Of a DNA stretch of 5,624 nt, positions 1 to 5,624 are shown one piece after another. The first letter of the stretch is position 1. Every line of letters begins with the position of its first letter. Source of the stretch: Candidatus Aminicenantota bacterium (lineage in GTDB: Bacteria > Acidobacteriota > Aminicenantia > Aminicenantales > Aminicenantaceae); assembly GCA_023135995.1 (NCBI GenBank), contig JAGLRY010000321.1:1-5624 (forward strand), read 5' to 3'. The notes beneath the pieces are model-generated. The model was not told the origin of the DNA. It did not search any database and saw only the letters and a list, made by a program, of their open reading frames with translations. The position numbers were made by a program, and so were the translations under genes.

Positions 1-212
1 TTTTATCTATTTGGGCCGACGCCTCACCCCGACCCGACCTACCACTGCGGCAATCTCAACTCGTGAATAATCCAGGATAGATGATAGTGATTAGACTTAG
101 AGATGACCTGAGTTTCGAGTATAAAGAGATAAAATCTTATAAAGGTCGATAATCAGCTTGAGGGATATTATCCAGAAATCTTTGATAAATTTACGTTTCG
201 AGAGTTCTAAAA
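1..212. other. Upstream non-coding leader of the operon
   Basis: No convincing gene lies here. All three forward frames are open from base 1 but stop early (at about 66, 70 and 78), so a short gene tail cannot be excluded, though no family is recognisable in any frame. Bases 11-60 are GC-rich (33/50) and bases 61-210 are AT-rich (49 G+C in 150), the usual look of a promoter/5' leader after an upstream unit. It contains an 11-bp palindrome (GGATA-T-TATCC, 163-173) and a repeated TTTCGAG at 113-119 and 196-202. No textbook sigma-70 or sigma-54 promoter stands out. Weak -35/-10-like pairs exist (for example TTGAGG at 158-163 with TTTGAT at 181-186, spacer 17) but are not diagnostic. Confidence 0.5.
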
Positions 213-731
213 ATGAAAAAATTAAGAAAACCTAAGAAGCTGGGTTTGGTCCTAATCGGGGTGACTCTTATTGTTTCTGTATTCCTCCTCATAATGTTAC
301 TCGAGTCATGGGGTGGAACCACCCAACCCCTTCCTTTTAATCACAAAATCCATGCGGAAAATGGATTGGCCTGTGAGGATTGCCATCCCAATTTCATGGA
401 ATACGCCTCTTCGGGCCGACCTGAACTTGAAATATGTGCCTCGTGTCATGAAGAGGCACTCACAGAGAGCGAAGAGGAAAAAAGGTTGATGGAATACATT
501 CAAGATGGAAATGAAATTGAGTGGGTTCGGCTTTACCGTGTCCCTGAGGACGTTTATTTTTCCCATCGGAGGCATGTAGCTGTAGGGAACGTTAAGTGTG
601 CAGTCTGTCACGGAGATATCGGCGAGAGTACGAGGCCTCCCTCAAAAGTACGAAAAATGTCAATGGGAAAATGCATGGACTGCCATGAGGATCAAGAAGC
701 GAATAATGATTGTATTGCCTGCCATCGTTAA
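213..731 (+). CDS. Membrane-anchored pentaheme cytochrome c (ActA/QrcA-like, cytochrome c3/c7 family)
   Basis: Predicted electron-transfer subunit of the quinone oxidoreductase encoded by the operon, passing electrons between the FeS subunits and periplasmic cytochromes. The 172-residue protein starts with a Lys/Arg-rich stretch (2-9) and one hydrophobic segment (about 10-30), with no clear cleavage site, so it is probably an uncleaved signal anchor with a periplasmic C-terminal domain. Five CxxCH motifs are seen: C54-H58, C75-H79, C129-H133, C154-H158 and C167-H171. Two FxHxxH pairs (H44/H47 and H118/H121), each just before a CxxCH, are typical distal heme ligands in cytochrome c3/c7-type folds. 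Two halves are visible: hemes 1-2, then a linker at about 80-112, then hemes 3-5. The ATG at 213 has only a weak upstream AGAG (201-204). It is the first gene of the operon, followed 28 bp later by the molybdopterin-like subunit. ActA is pentaheme and QrcA hexaheme, so the count favours an ActA-like form. The family is clear; the exact complex name is not. Confidence 0.93.
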   Translation: MKKLRKPKKLGLVLIGVTLIVSVFLLIMLLESWGGTTQPLPFNHKIHAENGLACEDCHPNFMEYASSGRPELEICASCHEEALTESEEEKRLMEYIQDGNEIEWVRLYRVPEDVYFSHRRHVAVGNVKCAVCHGDIGESTRPPSKVRKMSMGKCMDCHEDQEANNDCIACHR

Positions 732-759
732 ATATGAAAACCGATAAAAGGAATAGATT

Positions 760-3078
760 ATGACCATAAAGAGACGAGATTTTCTTAAGATCGGGGGAGG
801 ACTTTCCCTTGGTTTGCCTCTGTATACATGTATTTCTGACAAATCCTACAACTCCACTTCCAAAAGTAGTTGGCTGGCCGCTGTGGAACAGTGGATTCCA
901 TCTGTTTGCCAGGCCTGCCCTGGAGGATGTGGGATCATGGTGAGAGTGATTGATGGCCGAGCCGTGAAAATCGAAGGGAATCCCCTCCATCCCCTGAATA
1001 AAGGGAAAGTCTGTCCAAAGGGGCAGGCAGGTCTGCAGTTATTGTACAGCCCTGAACGTGTTAGAGGGCCGTTAAAAAAGATTGGTGATCGGAATGAAGA
1101 ACGCTGGGAAACGATAAGCTGGGATGAGGCTCTGAATACGGTTTCGGCCAAACTACAGCAGCTGAGAGAGTCAGGGAAGTCCCACACTGTGGCATTTGCA
1201 GGGAAGAATCAACAAAACACGACTGATGAGCTCGTATCCAGATTTTTTGAGGTCTACGGATCTCCAAATTTCTTCAAATTCGATGAGTGGGCAGCTCTTA
1301 AAAATGCGTATTTTGTTTCCCAGGGAATATATGATCTCATGGCCGTTGATCTCCATAACAGCCGCTTGATCTTGTCCTTCGGCGCAAATTTTCTGTCCAA
1401 CTGGCCGAACGTCATGGAGAACCAAAGGATTTACGGAGAGAAAAGAGCAGAAGGCGATCTGAAAATAATCCAGATCGAACCGAGATTTTCCATAGAGGCG
1501 TCTCGGGCGGATAAATGGATCCCGATCAATCAGGGTTCGGAAGGATTGTTGGCGTTAGGTATTGCTTCAATTTTAATCAAGGAAAGACTGTTCAATCAAG
1601 CGTTCGTCGAAAGATTCACATCACAATTTAATGAATTCAGAGATTTTATCCTTCAAAACATCTACCTTGATCAGGTGTCCGAGATGACCGGAGTTCCTCT
1701 GAGCACGATCATTGAAATCGCAAAGGAATTTCATACTCGACAGCCCGTTGTTGCTGTCTCCGATTTCAATCTTTCCTATTCCAACAAGGGTCTTTTCAAT
1801 ATACTTGCCGTCCACTCATTGAATGCTTTAGCCGGTAATATAGATTCGCCCGGGGGATTCCTCCGCCGGAGACAGGCCCCCTTGACTGAATTGCCGCCTG
1901 TGACCTTGGATAGTATCGCAAAGAAGGCTCTTTCGGAGGAAGAGCACAGTGGGACTTCCGGAAGCGATCTACTTTTTCCGTCAAAGAACGCTAAAGATAT
2001 GATCGACAGCATGTTGAATAAATCTCCCTATGGAATAAGCTGCCTGTTCTTGTCCTCCCCAGGACATCAGTTCGTTTCTTTCATCCAAAAGAAGAAGGCC
2101 GACATTTTGGAAAGCATTCCATTCATCGTCAGTTTCTCTTCATTCATGGATGAAACGAGCTCTTTGGCGGACCTCATCCTCCCCGATACGACGTTTTATG
2201 AAAAATGGCAGGATCATCACAGTTCACCCTTGTCGGAGATTCCTATTGTCGGAATAAGCCGACCCGTCATTCAACCTCTGTACCAATCCCGTCCACTCGA
2301 ATCAACTCTTCTGACACTTGCCAAAACTATGGGTGAGGACTTCGCCCAGAATTTTCCCTGGCCGGATTACAGGGAGCTTTTGCTTTACAGGATGAAGGGA
2401 CTCTTCCGGGCAAAAAAGGGAAGCATCTTTTCTTCATCATATGAGGAAGCACAGCTCAGGATCTTGGAAGAAAGAGGATGGTGGACACCTCAACATGATT
2501 CTGAGGATGCCTTTATCAAAGACCTTTTGGAGAAAGGAGGATGGCAAGATCCTTCCTACCACTTCAATGAAAGAAGCTTTGTCTACCAGAATAACTCTCA
2601 GAGATTTGTTTTTGTCTCGTCCTTCGGGATTGAGGGCGTTGGATCCAACGAAAACCAGGAAAACGAAGACTATCCTCTCCGTCTTTTTCTGTTCGACCTC
2701 CCGTTCACTTCGTCAGATTCCAGCAGTAAGAACATGCCATGGTATCAAGAGAATCTGGGATTCCGATTCGGACTCTTGTGGAAGATTTGGGTCGAGGTGA
2801 ATCCTGAGACCGCGGGAGCCCTTGGTATACGTGATAAAGACATTGTCTGGGTGGAATCTCCCCAAGGCCGCATCAAGGCTGTCGCCAAAATTTTCCCGGG
2901 AGTCGGGCCTGAAATCGTGGGAATGCCTTTGAATAAAACTGAATACCCGTTAGCTTCGAAGGGAGAGGCCGATATCAATGATCCTCTTCATCTCCTTGAG
3001 GAAACATATGATGAACGGACTGGAATTCCTGATCGAATGTCAACGCGCGTCAAAATTTACAAAGCGAGAAGGAGATAG
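760..3078 (+). CDS. Tat-exported molybdopterin oxidoreductase-like subunit (QrcB/ActB N-half-like), probably lacking catalytic Mo
   Basis: Large subunit of a complex iron-sulfur molybdoenzyme-type assembly, 772 residues, expected in the periplasm. The N-terminus has a twin-arginine motif KRRDFLK (4-10) followed by a short hydrophobic stretch; C24 could be a lipid-attachment cysteine, but the context LYTC is a poor lipobox. A Cx2Cx3C-x27-C motif (C50, C53, C57, C85) with GGCG and GKVCPKGQ is the standard N-terminal [4Fe-4S] module. A molybdopterin-binding core follows (about 90-600; GSPNFF at 167-172, FGAN at 207-210). The C-terminal molybdopterin-dinucleotide-binding domain starts near Y638 (PLRLFLF, then WVEVNPETAGALGI from W677 and a VWVESPQGR strand). 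At the Mo-ligand position after GSPN the sequence reads KFDEWAALKNA, with no Cys, Sec or Ser, matching the non-catalytic QrcB/ActB type. AAAGGA at 747-752 is a good ribosome site 7 bases before the ATG. The FeS subunit gene follows 4 bp downstream. A catalytic polysulfide/thiosulfate-reductase type is less likely. Confidence 0.9.
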   Translation: MTIKRRDFLKIGGGLSLGLPLYTCISDKSYNSTSKSSWLAAVEQWIPSVCQACPGGCGIMVRVIDGRAVKIEGNPLHPLNKGKVCPKGQAGLQLLYSPERVRGPLKKIGDRNEERWETISWDEALNTVSAKLQQLRESGKSHTVAFAGKNQQNTTDELVSRFFEVYGSPNFFKFDEWAALKNAYFVSQGIYDLMAVDLHNSRLILSFGANFLSNWPNVMENQRIYGEKRAEGDLKIIQIEPRFSIEASRADKWIPINQGSEGLLALGIASILIKERLFNQAFVERFTSQFNEFRDFILQNIYLDQVSEMTGVPLSTIIEIAKEFHTRQPVVAVSDFNLSYSNKGLFNILAVHSLNALAGNIDSPGGFLRRRQAPLTELPPVTLDSIAKKALSEEEHSGTSGSDLLFPSKNAKDMIDSMLNKSPYGISCLFLSSPGHQFVSFIQKKKADILESIPFIVSFSSFMDETSSLADLILPDTTFYEKWQDHHSSPLSEIPIVGISRPVIQPLYQSRPLESTLLTLAKTMGEDFAQNFPWPDYRELLLYRMKGLFRAKKGSIFSSSYEEAQLRILEERGWWTPQHDSEDAFIKDLLEKGGWQDPSYHFNERSFVYQNNSQRFVFVSSFGIEGVGSNENQENEDYPLRLFLFDLPFTSSDSSSKNMPWYQENLGFRFGLLWKIWVEVNPETAGALGIRDKDIVWVESPQGRIKAVAKIFPGVGPEIVGMPLNKTEYPLASKGEADINDPLHLLEETYDERTGIPDRMSTRVKIYKARRR
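3069..3074 (+). promoter_or_regulatory. Ribosome binding site deciding the FeS-subunit start
   Basis: AAGGAG lies 8 bases before the ATG at 3083, inside the last codons of the preceding gene. It selects this ATG over the in-frame ATG 105 bases further upstream (2978), which lies wholly within the molybdopterin-like gene in another frame and has no comparable site. Starting at 3083 also puts the conserved first cysteine motif at residue 13, as is normal for this family. Confidence 0.8.
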
Positions 3079-3082
3079 ACAA

Positions 3083-3775
3083 ATGAGAAAATGGGGAATG
3101 GTTATTGACTTAGATAGATGTACGGGATGCCAAGCGTGTGTGGTTGCCTGCAAAGCGGAAAACAATGTAGTATTTTCGGATCCTACCCAGGAAGAGACTC
3201 ATAGGGCCATATCCTGGATGTCCGTCCTCACTGTTCTGGAGGGTGAGTATCCTGATGTCAAAGAGAAATATTTTCCCAGGCCCTGTATGCACTGTGAAAA
3301 TCCACCCTGTGTCAAAGTTTGTCCGGTAGGAGCGACCTACAAAAATCCGGAGGGAATTGTCGCCCAGGTCTACACGCGCTGTATCGGTTGTCGCTACTGC
3401 ACCAACAATTGTCCCTATACTCTCAAATATTTCAATTATTCCCGTCCCCGATGGTCCAATGAGATGAAGAACCTATTGAATCCTGATGTCTCAAGAAGAC
3501 AGGTTGGAGTGGTTGAGAAATGTTCGTTCTGCCATCACAGGCTGCAGAAAGCGAAAGAGGATGCCCGGTTCGAGAAAAGGGAACTCAGGGAAGAAGACTA
3601 CGTTCCTGCCTGTGTCCAGACCTGTCCCACCGGCGCACTGATTTTCGGAGATCTGGAGAATCCAAAAAGTGAAGTGCACCGGCTGTCGAAGATTTCACGC
3701 GCTTTTCGCTTGCTGGAAGAATTGGGAACGGAGCCGCAAGTCTTCTATTTAACGGAGGGAGAGTGGCATGGATAA
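3083..3775 (+). CDS. Four-cluster ferredoxin-like subunit (QrcC / ActB C-half / PsrB-like)
   Basis: Electron-transfer subunit linking the membrane quinone site to the periplasmic subunits. The 230-residue protein has four cysteine groups: C13/C16/C19/C23 (CTGCQACVVAC), C68/C71/C76/C80 (Cx2Cx4Cx3C), C100/C103/C106/C110 (Cx2Cx2Cx3C) and C147/C150 with C177/C181. Paired in the usual crosswise way, they can hold four cubane clusters; all sixteen cysteines are present. In characterised Act and Qrc complexes one of the four is reported as [3Fe-4S], so the actual cluster types cannot be read here. NPDVSRRQVGVVEKC (133-147) resembles the NPDV..R..GV.EKC signature I associate with ActB/QrcC rather than with DmsB/PsrB. 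There is no signal peptide, so export by hitchhiking with the Tat-bearing partner is inferred. The longer reading frame from 2978 is rejected because of the ribosome site. The gene's last 8 bases overlap the NrfD-like gene. Confidence 0.92.
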   Translation: MRKWGMVIDLDRCTGCQACVVACKAENNVVFSDPTQEETHRAISWMSVLTVLEGEYPDVKEKYFPRPCMHCENPPCVKVCPVGATYKNPEGIVAQVYTRCIGCRYCTNNCPYTLKYFNYSRPRWSNEMKNLLNPDVSRRQVGVVEKCSFCHHRLQKAKEDARFEKRELREEDYVPACVQTCPTGALIFGDLENPKSEVHRLSKISRAFRLLEELGTEPQVFYLTEGEWHG

Positions 3776-5177
3776 AAAAAGTGATGACTATTCGAAGGTC
3801 GAAGAGGACCTTCTTAGGCCGATTACCCAAACGGGCCGTGATTTTTATGTTACGGTGGCCATTCTCCTGGCTATCATTTCTGTCGGTGTCTTTGCCTGGA
3901 TTATTCAGTTAAGAGAAGGTCTGGGAGTCACCGGCTTGAACAGACCCGTCTTCTGGGGAGTTTACATCACCAATTTCGTCTTTTTCATCGGAATCAGCCA
4001 TGCAGGTACTCTGATTTCAGCCATCCTTCGCTTGGCGAATGCCGAATGGCGCAGAGCCATAACCCGGTCTGCCGAAGTTATCACGGTGTTGGTGTTGTTT
4101 ATTGGAGTGGGGAACATCATAAACGATTTGGGTAGGCCTGAGAGGTTGCTCTATACGATTTTTCACGGGGAATTTCTGTCACCACTATTGTGGGATGTTG
4201 TCAGCATCAGCGCATATCTTTTCTGCAGCACTGTCTATCTTTATCTTCCCCTGATCCCTGATATTGCCCTGATGAGGGACAAATTTAAGGGCACGACGAG
4301 AGGAAAGATTTACCGAATACTGGCGATTGGCTGGAAGGGGACGGAGAAACAGTGGAAAATTCTGGGAAGGGCGATTTCGTTGATGGCCGTCATGATCATT
4401 CCCATCGCTGTTTCGGTCCACACCGTCGTATCCTATGTGTTCGCCATGACTATTCAGCCCATGTGGCACAGTACGATTTTAGGGCCTTATTTTGTCACGG
4501 GTGCGATATTCTCCGGAATTGCTGGTCTGCTCATCGCTATGGTCATCATCCGGAAAAGCTGTCACTTACAGGCCTATCTGAAACCTGTGCATTTTAACAA
4601 CCTGGGATTGCTTCTTCTGGTGATGAGCCTTCTCTGGTTCTATTTCACGTTTACTGAAACCCTCACTTCTTTTTATGGTGCTGAACCATCCCATCTAGCC
4701 GTGTTTTATGCAAAACTCACAGGACAGTATGCCCCCTATTTCTGGACTATGATTTTTTTATGTTTTATCTTCCCGGTGGCTATTCTATCCAATCGAAAAA
4801 CCAGGACCATATCCGGAGTTTTTATCGTTTCCTGCGGGGTGATCGTGGGCATGTGGCTGGAGCGCTACACAATCGTTTTGCCGACGCTGATCAATCCCCG
4901 CCTGCCGATTGAAAGAGGAGCATATACTCCAACCTGGGTTGAACTCGCAATAACGGCTGCGTGTTTCGCAGCATTTATACTGCTGTACATATTATTCGTT
5001 AAAGTGTTCCCGATCGTATCTATCTGGGAGATCAAGGAAGGAAAAGAGGTAGGCGTTGAAGAGACAGCCGAGAGAGTCAAAAGTTATCTTCCCGATACAA
5101 TCTTTGAAAAAAAATCCGAAGGCATAGGTGCGAATGAGATTAATTCATCGTCGAAAAGAGAAAATGATCATGAGTAA
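3768..5177 (+). CDS. NrfD/PsrC-family quinone-binding integral membrane subunit (ActC/QrcD-like)
   Basis: Membrane anchor and (mena)quinone/quinol site of the complex. In the 469-residue protein I count ten hydrophobic segments: about 27-47, 61-88, 103-120, 139-163, 198-224, 239-262, 278-296, 323-341, 347-370 and 389-414, the ten-helix plan of ActC/QrcD. Hydrophilic ends (1-25 and about 420-469) frame the helices. Signature stretches are ISHAGTLISAILRL (76-89, with H78), SPLLWDVVSISAYL (138-151, with D143), LPLIPDIA (160-167), HTVVSYVFAM (218-227) and WHSTILGPYFVTGAIFSG (233-250). H78 and D143 fall where Act-type proteins carry residues implicated in quinone binding and proton handling. The Asp common after HSVVS in many relatives is Val here (V224). 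GGAGG at 3754-3758 lies 9 bases before the ATG, which sits inside the FeS gene (8-bp overlap). The 3' end overlaps the next cytochrome gene by 8 bp. Confidence 0.92.
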   Translation: MDKKSDDYSKVEEDLLRPITQTGRDFYVTVAILLAIISVGVFAWIIQLREGLGVTGLNRPVFWGVYITNFVFFIGISHAGTLISAILRLANAEWRRAITRSAEVITVLVLFIGVGNIINDLGRPERLLYTIFHGEFLSPLLWDVVSISAYLFCSTVYLYLPLIPDIALMRDKFKGTTRGKIYRILAIGWKGTEKQWKILGRAISLMAVMIIPIAVSVHTVVSYVFAMTIQPMWHSTILGPYFVTGAIFSGIAGLLIAMVIIRKSCHLQAYLKPVHFNNLGLLLLVMSLLWFYFTFTETLTSFYGAEPSHLAVFYAKLTGQYAPYFWTMIFLCFIFPVAILSNRKTRTISGVFIVSCGVIVGMWLERYTIVLPTLINPRLPIERGAYTPTWVELAITAACFAAFILLYILFVKVFPIVSIWEIKEGKEVGVEETAERVKSYLPDTIFEKKSEGIGANEINSSSKRENDHE

Positions 5178-5624
5178 AAGGAAGAGATCGATTTTAATTA
5201 TTTTCCTAAAAGTGTGCATCGGGATCATAATTGTCTCGAGTGCTGTGCCCTTGGTCTTCTCACAGGAAAAGGATGCTTATCCCCTCCCCGAAAATCCTCT
5301 GACTGGGGCAGATATTTTCTTCAAAAAGGGCTGCATCGAGTGCCATACGGTCTGGGACATCGGCAAGAGCTTCGGTCCCGACCTCACCCAGATCGGGATG
5401 GAGAAGGATTTCTTCAGGTTGTCTGGGGCTCTCTGGAGTCATTCGCCCAAAATGATTGATGTTATGGAGGAAAGGGGAATCGAGAGGCCGCTTTTTTCAG
5501 CCGAAGAGATCGAGAGCTTGTTGGCTTACATATATTATCTCGGCCTAATCGATGAAATGGGCGATTATTTGAAAGGGGAGGAGATTTTTACGAATAAAGG
5601 CTGTTCTCGGTGCCATTCACTCGG
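5170..5624 (+). CDS. Exported class I cytochrome c, at least diheme (partial, cut by window end)
   Basis: The reading frame runs off the right edge; 151 complete codons are visible. A basic N-terminus (KRKR, 3-6) and hydrophobic stretch (about 8-30) ending VFS|Q look like a Sec signal peptide, cleaved near residue 31. The first cytochrome c domain has C55-IEC-H59, FGPDLTQIG after it, and SHSPKM with M95 as likely sixth ligand (M99 is an alternative), then an SAEEIESLLAYIYYL helix typical of class I cytochromes. A second domain begins with GEEIFTNKGC and C145-SRC-H149, so it is a tandem cytochrome with at least two hemes. Two in-frame ATGs exist, at 5164 and 5170; the AAGAG at 5156-5160 is better spaced for 5170, giving an 8-bp overlap with the membrane-subunit gene. 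The likely role is periplasmic electron partner of the complex (inference from position). Total length and heme number are unknown. Confidence 0.88.
   Translation, partial: MSKRKRSILIIFLKVCIGIIIVSSAVPLVFSQEKDAYPLPENPLTGADIFFKKGCIECHTVWDIGKSFGPDLTQIGMEKDFFRLSGALWSHSPKMIDVMEERGIERPLFSAEEIESLLAYIYYLGLIDEMGDYLKGEEIFTNKGCSRCHSL

Noticed and set aside
592..1187. Minus-strand open frames of 60-132 codons
   Set aside because: They are shadows opposite clearly coding cytochrome and molybdopterin-like genes, with no domain signals or ribosome sites.
1258..1308. Active polysulfide, thiosulfate, arsenate or tetrathionate reductase
   Set aside because: The expected Cys/Ser/Sec Mo ligand is not seen after GSPN. 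The pentaheme partner and the ActC/QrcD-like membrane subunit fit the non-catalytic Act/Qrc branch better.
1848..1883. Possible hairpin from GGGGG and CCCCC runs in the large-subunit gene
   Set aside because: It is a chance pairing inside a conserved coding region, with no downstream U-tract and no sign of regulation.
2441..2800. Forward 119-codon open frame
   Set aside because: It is fully inside the molybdopterin-like gene in another frame, and that gene shows a continuous conserved domain sequence across the region.
2978..3082. Longer in-frame start for the FeS subunit (35 extra residues)
   Set aside because: The extension lies within the end of the preceding gene in another frame, has no family resemblance and no good ribosome site. 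The AAGGAG at 3069-3074 and the family's usual N-terminus support 3083.
5100..5169. Terminator between the membrane subunit and the last cytochrome
   Set aside because: No stem followed by a T-run is present, and the genes overlap, which argues for read-through.
5214..5459. Forward 81-codon open frame near the right end
   Set aside because: It overlaps the cytochrome c frame, which has a signal peptide, two CxxCH motifs and good coupling to the upstream gene. The alternative frame shows no recognisable features.

Overview
The window carries most of one plus-strand operon for a periplasm-facing, membrane-bound quinone/cytochrome c oxidoreductase of the complex iron-sulfur molybdoenzyme superfamily, on the branch containing alternative complex III (Act) and the Qrc menaquinone reductase. 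Five genes lie in one direction with almost no space between them: a membrane-anchored pentaheme cytochrome c (213-731), a Tat-exported molybdopterin-oxidoreductase-like protein (760-3078), a four-cluster ferredoxin-like subunit (3083-3775), a ten-helix NrfD/PsrC-type quinone-binding membrane subunit (3768-5177), and an exported class I cytochrome c with at least two heme domains (from 5170, cut by the window end). The order multiheme cytochrome / molybdopterin-like / FeS / NrfD-like is the qrcABCD order. The pentaheme count resembles ActA, and the trailing class I cytochrome recalls the ActE-type cytochromes of alternative complex III.

Layout: positions 1-212 are non-coding or hold only an unidentifiable gene tail. 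This stretch falls from GC-rich (33 of 50 bases at 11-60) to AT-rich (49 G+C in 150 bases at 61-210), and the AT-rich part probably contains the operon's promoter. The first intergenic gap is 28 bp and the next is 4 bp. The last two junctions are 8-bp overlaps, so translational coupling is likely. No terminator, tRNA, rRNA, repeat array, CRISPR or mobile element was seen, and the operon evidently continues past the right edge.

Working model (inference from family knowledge): the NrfD-like subunit exchanges electrons with (mena)quinone in the membrane. The FeS subunit and the molybdopterin-like subunit sit together on the outer face of the inner membrane, and electrons run through the clusters to or from the pentaheme cytochrome. 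The downstream class I cytochrome is a plausible soluble or tethered partner. The molybdopterin-like subunit keeps its N-terminal four-cysteine FeS motif but shows no Cys, Sec or Ser where a Mo ligand is expected, so it probably has a structural and electron-transfer role rather than a catalytic one. The direction (quinol oxidation or quinone reduction) cannot be read from sequence.

Organism: a Gram-negative (diderm) bacterium with a periplasm, Tat and Sec export, and a cytochrome c-rich respiratory chain. Moderate GC and this operon type fit anaerobic or microaerobic lineages such as Desulfobacterota, Nitrospirota or related candidate phyla. The sequence does not allow a firmer assignment.
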